From Dromiciops gliroides (Eukaryota > Chordata > Mammalia > Microbiotheria > Microbiotheriidae), in NCBI RefSeq assembly GCF_019393635.1, contig NC_057861.1, forward strand, positions 458,980,330-459,044,329: a stretch of 64,000 bases of DNA. The letters are read 5' to 3'. Position 1 is the stretch's first letter. Every line of letters begins with the position of its first letter. The notes under the pieces are model-generated. The model was given only the letters and a program-made list of their open reading frames with translations. It did no database searches and was not told where the DNA came from. Position numbers and translations under genes: made by a program. Shown piece after piece: positions 1 to 11,215 of this stretch.

Positions 1-493
1 GCCCTTTCGGTTTTTATTATTATTTTATGCCCATTTTTTCCTTAGGTTCTTTAACTAACTGAAACTTTGTTTTCTCATTGTCACTTAATGTTTGAGATGT
101 TTTAAAAAGAAAATAAAACAACAGAAATAGTTCTTTCCTCTACAGTCATGTGAATTTTTAGTTCTGTGCATATGAAAGGAAAAATTTCATATTTTAGCCT
201 TTCATTACTGTATGAAAATATTTATCTTTCTGCTATTTGGTTAGTTTGAATGTGCTTTTGTAAAGAAATAATTTAAACCTTTCCCTTTTACTTAACATCC
301 AGTTGCTTGCTTTTATGTTTATATTCAGCTTTGCAGGATATATTATTTTTGGGTGACAGCCAATCTCATTAGCTCTTTATAATATCACGTTACAATTTTT
401 CCTTTGATTTTTTTTTTTAACTATGGACTAATCCTGTGCTATTCTGATTGTTCCCTCCTTGGAATCTGAAAGGCTTTTTACCTTTGCTGCTTG
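1..493. other. Window start, nothing recognised
   Basis: AT-rich sequence without a gene or a repeat that I can name. Confidence 0.5.
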
Positions 494-507
494 CAAATAT
501 ATTCTTT

Positions 508-1076
508 ATTTTTTTATTATTTTATTTTTTAATAATAAACATTTTTATTTATAGTTTTGAGTTCTAAATTTTTCCCTCCCTCCCCTCCCCCTTCCCTGAG
601 CAATCAGATGTGGGTTATATCTGTGCAATTACGTAAAACATTACTATATTAGTCATTTTGTACAAGAAAACTTGAATAAAAGGAAAAAAAATTAAAGAAA
701 GTGAAAAATAGCATGCTTCAGTCTGTGTTCAATCAATATCAGTTCTTTCTTTGGAGGTGGATAGTATGTTTCATCATCAGTCCTTTGGGATTGTCTTGAA
801 TCATTGTATTGCTGAGAATAGTTGTCATTCACAGTTCTTCATCAAATAATATTGCTGTCTCTGTGCACAACATTCTCTTGGTTCTGCTCACTTCACTATA
901 CCTGATATCAGTTCATACAAGCCCTTCCAGGCCTTTCTGAAATCATCCTGTTTGTCATTTCTTGTAGCACAATAATATTCCATCACCATCATATACTATA
1001 GCTTGTTTAGCCATTCCCCAATTGAAGGGCATTCCTTTGATTTCCAATTATTAGCTACCACAAAAAAGAGCCATGA
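508..1076 (-). mobile_element. L1 3' end, 5'-truncated, with target duplication
   Basis: Antisense L1 tail: a T/A-rich start, then the 3' UTR and the end of ORF2 (conserved 'agcacaataatattccatcacc' family segment, read as ...MEYYCA/IRN on the other strand). It is bounded by 14-bp direct repeats CAAATATATTCTTT at 494-507 and 1077-1090, so this is one insertion event. Confidence 0.85.
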
Positions 1077-1231
1077 CAAATATATTCTTTGATGTAGGAC
1101 TGAAGGCTGGCTATCATACTATGAACGATCATATACTACATCTTGGCATTACGCACAAGTGTTCCAATTTTCTAATTATAAACTCTGACATTTTCCTATC
1201 TGACCACCTCTCTCTATGCCTCATCACTCTT

Positions 1232-1383
1232 TTTCTTCTTTTTTGGGCGGGGCAATGACAGTTAAGTGACTTGCACAGGGTCACACAGCTAGTAAGTGTC
1301 AAATGTCTGAGGTCAAATTTGAACTCAGGTCCTCCTGAATTCAGGGCCTGTGCTTTATCCACTGCGCCACCTAGCTACCCATA
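1232..1383 (-). mobile_element. tRNA-headed CORE-type SINE (WSINE1-like)
   Basis: Reverse copy of the window's main SINE: head GGCAGCTAGGTGGCGCAGTG, a pol III B-box-like GTTCAAAT, and a MIR-like core TGACCCTGGGCAAGTCACTT. Flanked by CCTCATCACTCTT at 1219-1231 and 1384-1396. Inserted at the 5' side of an L2. Confidence 0.9.
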
Positions 1384-2830
1384 CCTCATCACTCTTAAAC
1401 ATATTCTTCCATCCCTCTGTCCCTCTGTGCTTTCTTGGGCCATTTGTCCCTGCTCTGAGTTGCTTCCCACTCTCACTCTCACCCCTTTGATTTGGCACTG
1501 CAACTCTACACTGTCCTCTGCTCTTGACTTCCTTGCCTCTTGTACTATTGCCACTCTTCTCTTGGTAAATTTCAGTCCTGCAGGAGGACCTGAGTTCAAA
1601 TCCGGCCTCAGACACTTGACACTTACTAGCCGTGTGACCCTGGGCAAGTCACTTAACCCTCATTGCCCCACAAAAACAAACAAACAAATAAAAAAAGAAA
1701 TCCACCTTTGGGGGCAGCTAGATAGCACAGTGGATAAAGCACCGGCCCTGGATTCAGGAGTACCTGAGTTCAAATCCGGCCTCGAACAACTTGACACTTA
1801 CTAGCTGTGTGACCCTGGGCAAGTCACTTAACCCCCATTGCCCCGCAAAAAAAAAAAAAAAAAATTTCAGTCCTGGATTACTTCCACTAGCTTCTCTGCT
1901 CCTACTCACCAGCTGATTAATATAGCTGGAAAAAGTCTGACTGGGGCACATTACAAACTCATGTTAGTGAACCTCAACTGGGTCCTCTCTGTAGCTAGAC
2001 AGTCCTTTTATTCTAATTGATTCCCTATCTCACTCTCCTTTGAAACTATTCCAAATCACTTTACTCTTCAAGCCTCACAACTCTCCCTTCCCACTCCCCT
2101 TTACTTCAGCTGAAGATCTTGTCTCTTATTTTACTGAGAAAACTGAGACTATTTTATGTGTTTCCTCTTCTATTCTCATCTCAAAACCTCTGGATAGCTT
2201 CTCTTACTCTTTTTTCTTCAAGTCTCTAACCATGAATTGGCCCTTCTCCTTGCCAAGGCCAATTCTTAGGCATGTGCACAACATGTGCACTTAATCCCTT
2301 CAAATAATTTTCTCCAGTAGATTGATCTTTTCTCAGTCCTCATTTTTTTCAACCTATTTGACAGATTTGACGATGACCACCCTCTCCTCTTGGATACGTT
2401 TTCTTCTCTAGGTTTTTGTGACACTCTTCTTTCTCTTGATTCTCCTCCTACCTGTATGACTTAGTTTCCTTTGTTTACTCATAATCCATTTTCACAGACC
2501 CTAACTATAAATGTTCCTTAGGATTCTGTCCCATGCCCTCTTCTCTTCTCCCTCTTCGCTCTCTTGCTTAAAAACCTTATCAGCTCTCATGGATTTAAAT
2601 ATCACCTTTATGAAGATAGTTGACAGATGTATTTAGCTCTACCTATCTATCTAATCTCACAAGTTAAATTCAACGTGTCCAAAACTTAATTATCTTTCTC
2701 CCCAAACCTTCCCCTCTTTCAAACTTTACCATTTTCTGTAGAAGAACCTTCTAGTCTTCAAGGTTTGCAACCTTGGCATTATCTGGACTCCTCATTTTCC
2801 CTCACCCCATGTCTAGTCAGTTTCTAATCT
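1384..2830 (+). mobile_element. L2 LINE fragment (reverse transcriptase C-terminal part and beyond)
   Basis: Decayed sense L2. Recognisable reading pieces include DDHPLLLDTFSSLGFCDTLL, DSVPCPLLFSLFALLLK, SSHGFKYHLYED and KFNVSKT before a Pro-rich segment, the order of the L2 reverse transcriptase. Many stops and frameshifts. Interrupted by a dimeric SINE at 1581-1861. Its left edge may lie upstream, before the SINE at 1232. Confidence 0.75.
1581..1861 (+). mobile_element. Dimeric SINE: 5'-truncated monomer plus full monomer between one target duplication
   Basis: The first monomer begins mid-head at 1581 (CAGGAGGACCTGAGTTC) and ends in an A/C-rich linker to about 1709. The second, complete monomer runs 1710-1861. 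Fourteen-base repeats AAATTTCAGTCCTG at 1567-1580 and 1862-1875 flank the pair, with none between, so the pair probably inserted as one unit. Confidence 0.85.
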
Positions 2831-4176
2831 GATCTGGGGTCGTCTAGTGCCATCACATATAATGAGAGCAGTAGGGGCCCTAAAGGACAGAGCTCTACCT
2901 GCCCTGAGATGGGGAATCCCCCTATGAAATTGCCACCAAGTTAACTCCAAAATCCAGATCCTAAAACTACAGCAGCCAAAAGGGTTGCACAACTCCCTAG
3001 GGCCTATAAGAGGGGTATGAAATCGGGAAGGGCAAATATCCAATGGAGAGAGCATACAAAACTACAGGCTGCTCAGTCTTTAGGCTTTTTTTTGGTTTTG
3101 TTTTTGCAAGAAATATTTTAAGGGAAGTTCACTTCTTGTCACTGATTTTGCTGAATTTTGAAGTCTTTTACTTGTATTATTTACTTATGATATTTGGTAT
3201 CATCAGGAAAGGCTACCCAAGAAAAGCTTTCTGCCATCTTCTGATGATTTCTTGTGGACCAGTGTTTCTAGGTACTTGGGTTAAGCAAAAATAAGAAATT
3301 GTCTGAATCTCTACTCTTCAGCACATAAATTTTTTCACAGTGCAGAATGCATATGGAGCCAGGCTTTGTATATACTCATATCACCTAGTGTGGAGGTACC
3401 CACATGGGAGATGGGGGGGACCAGCTTTGGGGAGAGGACATTCTGTGTAGCTAATAAATGACTAGACCTAAGACATTTACTTTCCTTTTCCAGCAGTGTC
3501 CAGAAAGGTGAAGGTCCAAGGTCACCCACAGCAAGGGCACCAGGAACTGAACTGATGGGAGGGAGGTAGGAGGGGGCAGAAGGACTACTTTTTTTTCCTA
3601 CCCCCTTTTAGGCCTTATGGTCTAGGGAATAAGGCTTAGGGTCTTTTTATCTGGAGTTTGTTTTTTAAAAGTCTGTTTTGCTTATCCATTTCAGGGCTAG
3701 GAACAGACAATGAAATCCCTGGACTAGACTCAAGCTGTGGTGACCTCAGAGGCAGGATTACAGACCAGATGTTGCTGCTGGTCTAATGAAGAAGCCCTGA
3801 GAAACTAAGGTGTCAGGGACTTAAACCCAGTGGGGGCTTTGGACTTGGAACATACTGGGACTGTGCTATACAGGAATTGAGCTAAGTTATGAACCCAAAC
3901 CCCTATCATTCCCCAGAAATGAAGTGACAGTGGGGGGATTATGCCTCTAGGTACTAGGGGGATGTTTATATGTTTATTTTTGCTATATATTTGAAGTAAT
4001 ATTCCTTTGTAAAAATCATTAATGGATTTAAAGTTATTGACCTCCAAAATTGGGAGAACACTATTGGTAAGGACCACAATAACAAATAATAGACACCCCA
4101 AACCTCCTTATGAGTTTCTCCTGGACAATCCCAGGGAAAGATGAAATGTAACACACAGCCTTCAGCCAGTAGAAGC
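2831..4176. other. Intergenic tract, nothing firmly recognised
   Basis: No gene seen. The part around 3350-3550 has AATAAATGAC and might be an old LTR, but I could not support that. Confidence 0.4.
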
Positions 4177-4192
4177 CAGAGTCATCACTTTT

Positions 4193-4343
4193 TTGGTTTG
4201 TTTTTTGGTGAGGCAATTGGGGTTAAGTGACTTGCCCAGGGTCACACAGCTAGTAAGTGTCCAAGTGTCTCAGGCCAGATTTGAACTCAGGTCTTCCTGA
4301 ATCCAGGGCCAGTGCTCTATCCACTGCGCCACCTAGCTTCCCT
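4193..4343 (-). mobile_element. CORE-type SINE
   Basis: Reverse full-length copy of the GTGAGGCAATTGGGG-tailed subfamily. Direct repeats CAGAGTCATCACTTTT (4177-4192) and CAGAGTAATCACTTTT (4344-4359) flank it. Confidence 0.9.
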
Positions 4344-4388
4344 CAGAGTAATCACTTTTACACATAGATATAAGAACTCTCCTTTTTC

Positions 4389-4558
4389 TTTTTTTTTCTT
4401 TAATTAATTAATTAATTTTTGGGTTGGGCAATGAAGGTTAAGTGACTTGCCCAAAGTCACGCAGCTAGTAAGTGTCAAGTGTCTGAGGCTGGATTTGAAC
4501 TCAGGTACTCCTGAATTCAGGGCCAGTGCTCTATCTACTGTGCCACCTAGCTGCCCCC
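4389..4558 (-). mobile_element. CORE-type SINE
   Basis: Reverse full-length copy with a long T/TAAT-rich tail. A perfect 16-bp target duplication AGAACTCTCCTTTTTC lies at 4373-4388 and 4559-4574. Confidence 0.9.
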
Positions 4559-4621
4559 AGAACTCTCCTTTTTCACCAGGTAGTGATGCATAGAAATATT
4601 TTTGTTCTACCATGTACAGAA

Positions 4622-4685
4622 GAGGAACTGAGGCAAATAAGGGTTAAGTGACTTACCCATGGTCACATAGCTGATTAGCCTACTT
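4622..4685 (-). mobile_element. MIR-like fragment
   Basis: Reads GAACTGAGGCAAATAAGGGT then TTAAGTGACTTACCCATGGTCACA, the antisense 3' half of a MIR/THER SINE. Old and partial. Confidence 0.55.
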
Positions 4686-4698
4686 AAAGTTAATTAGA

Positions 4699-4840
4699 GG
4701 GGCAGCTAGGTGGTGCAGTGGATAGAGCACTGGCTCTGGATTCAGGAGGATCTGAGTTCAAATCCAGCCTCAGACATGTGACACTTACTAGCTGTGTGAC
4801 CCTGGGCAAGTCACTTAACCCCAATTGCCTCAAAAAAAAA
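4699..4840 (+). mobile_element. CORE-type SINE
   Basis: Sense full-length copy ending CCCCAATTGCCTC plus an A-run. AAAGTTAATTAGA occurs at 4686-4698 and again at 4850-4862, with nine extra bases after the A-run. Confidence 0.88.
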
Positions 4841-4864
4841 GTCTGCCATAAAGTTAATTAGATT

Positions 4865-5415
4865 GTAATCACACCTGGCTGGCCCTTAAGTAGGTATTGT
4901 TCTCAGAAGCTAAGGACTTTGAATTCAACACATGACCACCTTCAAGTCCAGTGAACCAATGGTTTTAGATTATGCTAACCAATCAGCTTGAAGCAGTGTG
5001 TAAGGACCACCTCTGCTCCAGACCTTTAAAAAGCTTCCACACTCAGTTTACTGAGCAGTTCTTGGTTGAAGCAGGCTGGTGGTAGAGGACTTGAGGAAGA
5101 ACCAGACCAGGCTGGAACTCTAGGCTAGATAGGCCTTTTCTTAACTTTCTGAACTCCACTGTGTGTTCTCTTTTTACTAATACCTGGTATGCTTTAATAA
5201 ATGCTTAATGCCCAAAGACTGGTGCTAAAGCTTCTAATTTTTTTTGGCAGGGCAATGGAGGGGTTACGTAACTTGCCCAGGGTCACACAGCTGGTAAGTG
5301 TCAAGTGTCTGAGGTCGGATTCGAACTCAGGTACTCCTGAATCCAGGGCTGGTGTTTTATCTGCTGTGCCCCCTAAAGCTTCTAATTTAAGGTGACCACA
5401 CATTTAGATTTTAAA
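4865..5415 (+). mobile_element. LTR-like fossil of an endogenous retrovirus (family 'a'), interrupted by a SINE
   Basis: Has the layout of an LTR: a CCAAT element near 4977 (AACCAATCAGC), a TTTAAAAAGC element near 5024, AATAAATGC near 5196, and then a boundary (CTAAAGCTTCTAATTTA, GTGACCAC) shared with two other copies near 19.66 kb and 51.95 kb. A SINE inserted at 5241-5373 splits it. Old and broken; assignment to a named family is not possible here. Confidence 0.5.
5241..5373 (-). mobile_element. CORE-type SINE inside an LTR fossil
   Basis: Reverse copy. A perfect 15-bp duplication TAAAGCTTCTAATTT lies at 5226-5240 and 5374-5388. It therefore inserted after the LTR. Confidence 0.9.
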
Positions 5416-5639
5416 CATCACAAGAGGCAAGGAATTAGAGTAAGGACCCAAGAACAAGAAGCAGAGGAGAAAGGAAAAAGGAAAGAGTGCGCAAATTGGA
5501 GAGAAGTACAATATAGGTGAAAAAAGGGACAAGAAGGCAAGACAGAGGAAAGAAGGGAAGGGAGTTGGAAATTGGAGGTAAAGGATCAGAGGATTAAAGC
5601 AGTGTGGTAAAAAATATCTGTGATAAAATTATTATTGCA

Positions 5640-5867
5640 GTTTTTAGCTGACTCATTTGGGAGGGGCCACACCTGGCCCACCCTGAAGTTATGTATGCTA
5701 CTGAGATCAGAAGGAGAACTCTCCATAGGCAGTTTTTGAAGGACCTCCCCTTTTGGGGGAGGAAGGATTGAACATTCCCTGAAGGGAAGAGGAGCCTCTC
5801 TCTCTGGTGGCTGCTCTCTCTCTGGCGGCTGCTCTCTTGGCCTGCTCCCCTTCTGGTGGTGGGGCAA

Positions 5868-5953
<86 letters not shown>

Positions 5954-6320
5954 GTGGCTGCTTTTTCTCGGTGGCCTGCAACTGTATACTGTCCAGGTTT
6001 TGGTGAGTTAATTATGGAAAACCCTAAATTCCTTTCAACTAGCTTCATTGGAAAGGTTCTGGGGATTGCATAGGTTAAGTTTAGAGTTAAGAGTATTTAT
6101 CTGTATTTCTATTTTCCTATTTCCTTATCTTTGATTTTTATTAGTTTCACCTTTGTTGTTTAATTAATTCCCAAGTAATAAAATCTGATCCTTCTGTGAA
6201 TTAAAGCTTAAAGGCTCCTTTCTTATTGGTCTGGGAGAAATATCTAAAAAGGGCAGTTCAGAGGGGAGGGTGAACCTAAAAGGTCCCTCATTATTTCTGG
6301 GACCCCAATATTAAGGCGAG
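5640..6320 (+). mobile_element. Possible second LTR-like segment containing a (CT)n array
   Basis: Non-coding stretch with AATAAAATCTGATCC near 6178, followed by a G-rich segment ending GGGACCCCAATATTAAGG, a layout that resembles a retroviral R/U5 region. I cannot match it to a family. Treated as a probable old LTR fossil only. Confidence 0.3.
5870..5951. repeat. (CT)41 microsatellite
   Basis: An uninterrupted 82-bp CT dinucleotide run. It is framed by imperfect 'CTCTCTGGTGGCTGCT' repeats at about 5800-5835 and 5951-5963. The long open frames through it (Leu-Ser or Arg-Glu runs) are artefacts. Confidence 0.97.
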
Positions 6321-6492
6321 TCACCCAAATAATGCTCTGTATATCAAATTTTGGCCCTCACAGCAAAAAGAGGAGAGAAAGGAAATGGAGAGGTTACAGA
6401 GGGCTGAGGAAGAAAAGAGGGAGGGGTGTGAAGACAGGAATATAACTGGTAAAGTAGAAAAAGCTGGAGAAACAAGTTAATAATTCAAGTTA

Positions 6493-6518
6493 ACACACAC
6501 ACACACACACACACACAC
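6493..6518. repeat. (AC)13 microsatellite
   Basis: A simple AC run of 26 bp. Confidence 0.95.
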
Positions 6519-6811
6519 CTTAGACCCAAACACACTAGCATGCCATGGTTACTGTGCAGAACCAAGTCTGTGATGAATATTTAGTTTCTGTATGTGATGA
6601 AATATACCTATCTGTCATCTGGCAACAGCTCCTTCTCACTCATAGTCATTATAATGCACTAATTTGATCATTCTGAAATAAACACTGACATATGACTTAA
6701 ACTTTGAAAAACTTATGAGATTGATAAGAATCAGGTAGTCAGCTAAATAAAATTATATTCTGCCTTTCCTTCCTTCCTTTTTTCCCCTTCCTTCCTTGCT
6801 TGCTTTCTTTT

Positions 6812-6947
6812 GCAGGGCAATGAGGGTTAAGTGACTTGCCCTGGGTCACACAGCTAGTAAGTGTCAAGTGTCTGAGGCTTAATTTGAACTCAGGTCTTCC
6901 TGAATCCAGGGCCGGTGCTTTATCCACTGTGCCACCTAGCTGCCCCC
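6812..6947 (-). mobile_element. CORE-type SINE
   Basis: Reverse copy (CCACCTAGCTGCCCCCCCC at its right edge) preceded by a C/T-rich (CCTT)n tract at 6764-6808 that replaces the usual T-run tail. Confidence 0.88.
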
Positions 6948-7369
6948 CCCTTCATTTCTTTCAATGGTCTCCATGTATCTGCTAATGATATAGGAAATAA
7001 TAGATAAAGGTAGAGAGATGATAAAAGTAAATATAGATACCATCAAATCCAAGTTGAGCATGCTAAACCAAACTGAGGAATGAGAAGATTTTAAAAAAAT
7101 TATTCTTAGGCATTTATTTTTACATGTGATAAGGTACCAATTTTGGAGAAAGCAATTAAAACTTTTCCAATCCAATTTTTAAAAACTGTCCTATACTCAA
7201 AGAATATATCTTATAGAAAAAGTAATGTGAAGATGAAATAGCACATTTAAAAATAAAACCACGAGTACACTAAAAATATATTTCAACATAGGAATGTTTG
7301 TTTAAAAGAACTATATACTTCTATGGAATTGAGATAAAGTTAAAAATTAGGACAATCTAGGACAAGATA

Positions 7370-7676
7370 TTACTGACATTTTATTTCACTGATTAAAAGT
7401 CTCCAAGTCTTTTCTTATACATAGGATTATTAATTCTTGGTTCCAAGAATTTTATTTTACTTGTTGCTTTCTAGACAGTGAATTATTTTTAGTAATTAGC
7501 ATTCAAGGAAGGCCATATTCTCACACTAAATGATGCTATGTAAACTGAAGGGGAGAATATATTATGTAATATAACTCTAGGGTAAAAATACCACATTAAC
7601 TATTTTTATATCTCTGTTTATGGACCAAGAAAATACTTTAAAAGTGTACACTAATTGTTCCCTTAAATAATTAGTG
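7370..7676 (-). other. CPT2: Putative CPT2 3' UTR with candidate poly(A) signals
   Basis: AT-rich sequence directly downstream of the CPT2 stop. On the minus strand AATAAA occurs at about 7451-7456 and 7380-7385, each a plausible polyadenylation signal. No repeat is recognised before them. The 3' end is inferred; transcript evidence would settle it. Confidence 0.4.
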
Positions 7677-8005
7677 TTATTTAAGTGACCTCCCTTCAAA
7701 AACATCAAAAAAATCATTTAAACTACCTTCAAGTCCTAATAGAAAATCATCCAAATCTTTTTCTAAATATGAAGTAATGTTACAGCCAAACCAGTAGTCA
7801 TAGATATTATATCCAATTCCAAAGCCATCTGGTACAACTGGTCCAAACCCACCAAGGAAAACTGAAGGACTACTTAATGTACTGGTTGAAAGGATGTTAT
7901 GGTTAATGTATTGGTAGGCTGGGTCCTGGAAAAATTCAGGCATAAGGTCACCTCTGCATTCTGCAAGATACCTCAATGCAAATAAATGTCGGTCAAATCC
8001 TTGTC
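7677..8005 (-). CDS. CPT2: CPT2 exon 5, C-terminal exon with stop
   Basis: Last exon, from a TTTAG acceptor. It completes the split Gly codon and encodes [20 protein letters not shown] through to VFEGRSLK and a TAA at 7679-7677. It carries the conserved [14 protein letters not shown] segment, whose Ser-Thr-Ser (about residues 610-612) lies near the carnitine pocket in this family, and the [20 protein letters not shown]-terminal core. It is separated from exon 4 by 19.3 kb filled with transposons. The C-terminus is one residue shorter than human (human ends KSIKS). The joined CDS is 221+81+107+1302+329 = 2040 nt, giving a 679-residue protein against 658 in human; the difference is almost all in the N-terminal leader. 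Confidence 0.97.
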
Positions 8006-8194
8006 CTAAATAAAAAAAACAAAACACATTCAAATAAGCAATGTAGCATTTAAGACAAATCACTTATTTTTATAGTGAGAAATTACCTAGTCAACTTAAA
8101 TAAGGATGCAAACAAAAAGTATCTATAGGTAGTCCATGACTTAGTAATAATCAACTTTGAAGTCTAATAGAGAACTCATCATCTTACCTTCTAA

Positions 8195-8600
8195 ACCAAC
8201 CTCTACTCTAAACCTCCCTATGTCTGTTGAGGGATTTACCATCCTCTAAAGGCATCCAGGTTTAGAACCTCAACTCTTTACTCTCCCTACATATCCATTA
8301 AGTTGGCAAATCTTGCCATTTCTGTCTCCACAACATTTATCACATCTGAAGCCTTTTCTTCACTCAAGAAGTCACCACCTTAGGCCTTCATCACCTCTCA
8401 ACTGGATTACTGTCTCCTTAGACCACCTGCCTGAAGTCTTTCCCCTCTCCAAACCATCCTCCATAGTTGCCAAAGTGATTATTCTAAAATATAAGTCACT
8501 TCCCTATTCAACAAGCTCCAGTAGCTCTCTATTGACCCTGGACTCAAATGTTATTTTATCTTTATCCCATCCTATTTTAGTTTCTGCTTTATAGCATGCA
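8195..8600 (+). mobile_element. L2 3' fragment in CPT2 intron 4
   Basis: Sense L2 segment with the typical 'CCACCTTAGGCCTTCATCAC', 'CTGGATTACTGTCTCC' and 'AAGTCACTTCCCTATTCAAC' order. It follows the CPT2 exon 5 acceptor side by about 190 bp. Confidence 0.65.
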
Positions 8601-8633
8601 TTATTATGAGTAGCGAACATATATAATTTTTAA

Positions 8634-8634
8634 C

Positions 8635-8659
<25 letters not shown>
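8634..8659. repeat. (TA)n microsatellite
   Basis: A TA run followed by a degenerate TATACACATA tract, immediately before the L1 starting near 8675. Confidence 0.9.
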
Positions 8660-8666
<7 letters not shown>

Positions 8667-8674
8667 CACATACA

Positions 8675-10885
8675 CGGAGAGAGTGTCAAGATAGCAGAGT
8701 AACAGGAAGAAGTACAGCAGGCTCCCCCTCAAAACTCCTCCAAACAGACCTAGAAAATGCACTAGCTAAAACCCTGACAGATAAATCCAAGAGAAAGTCA
8801 TAGTGAGTCATTTTCTCAACTCAGGTTGGCTTTAAGAGACTGACAGGGAAGTCTGTACATACTGGAAATGGGGTTTGGCCAGGAGCCAACACCAGCACCC
8901 AAGTAGAGTCTCTGCAGCTGAGCAAGAAGTCCAGCCTCATACTAGGGCATTACAACAGGAGGAGGTGACAACTGGCAGCTTTTTTTTCCTACTCCTTATT
9001 TCTAAATCATAGATCCAGAGTGGACTCAGGAGAGGTAAGGAGTTGTTGCAGGCCTGAGGCAGTGGCTCAGACCCCAGGAGCAGAGTGGTATGTCAGTTCC
9101 AAGTATTATGGTGATGGGTATATTCATGACACAAACCTGGAAGAAGAGAATGACTAAAATATTTACAAGTAAAGCCTCAAAGAAAAACACAGCTCAGGCA
9201 CAAACTCAAATAGAATTCCTAAAAGAGACAAGAGGGTTTTTTTTTTTAATTTTTAAGTTTTAACATTTCTTTTAACCAATGAAATGAAAGCTCTTGAGGA
9301 AATAATGGGAAGAGAAATGGAGTATGGAAAAATATGGAAGAAAGAATTAGAAAGGGAATTAACAGTGTGGCACAAGAGGTACAAAACTTTGTCCAAGCAA
9401 CAAACTCTGAAGATTAGAATGGACCAAATAGAAGCCAATATTCCATGAGACAACAAGAAATATTAAAATCAAAAGACTGAAAAAAATATAAGAAAATGTA
9501 AGGTATCTCACAGAAAAAAAAGTGACCTGGAAAACAGATTAAGGAGAAAAAGACAATCACTGGACTATCTAAATGCTATGACCAAAAAAAAAGCACCAAA
9601 TATCATATTTTGAGACATTTAAAAAGAAAACTGGTTCTGCTTAGAAACAGAGGAGAAAGTGGATAAAGAATCCACTAGTTACCTCCTGAAAGGAACTCCA
9701 AAATAAAAACTCCCAGGAACATAATAGTCAAAATCTAGAGCATCCAGGTCAAAGAGAAAAAACCCCACAAGCAGCCAGAAAGAAAGAATCCAAGTTCCAA
9801 GGAGCCACAGTTAGAATCACACATGACTTAGTAGCCACCACTATAAAGAAATGAAGAGCTTGGAATTTTGTATTCTAGAAGGCAAATGGTTCCAAACAAG
9901 AATAACTTATCCAGTCAAATTGAGTATTATCCTATAGGGAAAATATGGACCTTTAATGAAACAGAGGGCTCCCCAAACATTCTTCCCCGCCCTGCATAGG
10001 GCACACAGCTAGTAAGTGTCAAGTGTCTGAGGCTGGATTTGAACTCAGGTCCTCCTGAATCCAGGGCTGGTGCTTTATCCACTGTGCTACCTAGCTACCC
10101 CCAAACATTCTTGATAGAAAACCAGACCTGCAAAGAAATTTCAGAGTTCAAACACAAAAGTTAAGAGAAGCATAAAAAGGCAAACATGAATGAATAATTT
10201 TAAGGGCCTAAACAAGGATAAATTGCTTACATTCAAAGATGCAGAGATGATACATATGTCTCCTCTGAACTCTATCATTATTAGGGGGTCATAGAGTTAA
10301 TCTAATCATACAAAGCCTGGTGGTATTTTGATGTTCCTCACACTGGAAAGAAAGGAGAATGGGGGCAGGAGAAGCAGGAAGAGAAAGAAAGGGTAGGGAA
10401 AATTATTTCACATAATCAGATGCCCAAGTAGATACCTATATGAAGAGGAAGGTGGTAGGGGGTGGGGTAGCAGCTGATGCTTGAATCTAATACCCATCTG
10501 AATTGGTCAAAGGAGGAAAGAATACACACATGTTGGGCACGGAAATATGTTTTACTCAATAGGACAATAGGAGTGAAAGGAAAGAGAAGGGAGAATTAGA
10601 GGGAGAATACATTAAGGAAGGAATTGGTCCTAAGCAAGATTGACATAAAATGTACAAAACTATTTATAGCTTCTTTCCGAGGTGGCAAAGAATGAGATTC
10701 TGAGGGGATACCCATAAATTGGGAAATGACTGAACAAGTCATTGTACATAAATGGTATGAAATACTATTTTGCTATAAGAAATGATGAAGGAAATGGTTT
10801 CAGAGAAGCCTGGGAAGACTTATATGAATTAATGCAGAGTGAACAGAAACAAGAGAACAATTTTTATATGGAGTTTGGTTAGACA
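8675..10885 (+). mobile_element. Internally deleted L1 / HAL1-like element
   Basis: Begins with an L1-type 5' end (GTGTCAAGATAGCAGAGTAA) and a 5' UTR. It continues with decayed ORF1 sequence (AGAATCCAAGTTCCAAGGAG region, then TTGAGTATTATCCTATAGGG) and the spacer after ORF1. It then jumps at about 10660 to the ORF2 tail/3' UTR (AAATTGGGAAATGACTGAAC, AATGATGAAGGAAATGG). Most of ORF2 is absent. Interrupted by a SINE at 9985-10098. Confidence 0.65.
9985..10098 (-). mobile_element. CORE-type SINE, partial
   Basis: Reverse copy lacking its core-side end. Flanked by CCCCAAACATTCTT at 9971-9984 and 10099-10112. Confidence 0.85.
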
Positions 10886-11215
10886 TCTAATGTGCCAAGG
10901 CCATCCACTGCATCTCGAGCCAAGACCAGTTATCTTGACTTGTAGATAACTCTGGAAGAGACAGTGAGGCAACTCTGCCTCACTTACATCCAATTTATGT
11001 GCAAATCAAAAGACATCACAGGGGCAGCTAGATGGCGCAGTGGATAGAGCACCGGCCCTGGAGTCAGGAGTACCTGAATTCAAATCCGACCTCAGACACT
11101 TAACACTTACTAGCTGTGTGACCCTGGGCAAGTCACTTAACCCCAAATGCCTCACTTTAAAAAAAAGAAACAAACAAACAAAAGACATCACCCATACCAT
11201 TTTACCACTTTACTT
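10886..11215 (+). mobile_element. RTE-type tail fragment, split by a SINE
   Basis: Reads GCCAAGGCCATCCACTGCAT, then AGACAGTGAGGCAACTCTGC and AAAGACATCACCC. This is the complement of the segment in the composite SINE at 57617-57740, so both carry the same marsupial RTE-type 3' sequence. Confidence 0.5.
11020..11178 (+). mobile_element. CORE-type SINE
   Basis: Sense full-length copy (GGAGTCAGG / CACTTAACAC / GCCTCAC subfamily). CAAAAGACATCAC at 11007-11019 and 11179-11191 is a perfect 13-bp target duplication. Confidence 0.92.

Noticed and set aside
6-480. Possible coding exon near the window start
   Set aside because: No homology, no splice sites with a consistent frame, AT-rich with many stops.
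5586-6073. Frames with Arg-Glu or Leu-Ser runs
   Set aside because: Pure translation of the (CT)n microsatellite; no protein evidence.
1-7676. CZIB (C1orf123) as the downstream neighbour of CPT2, as in human
   Set aside because: No CZIB exon could be recognised in the left flank; it may lie beyond the window.
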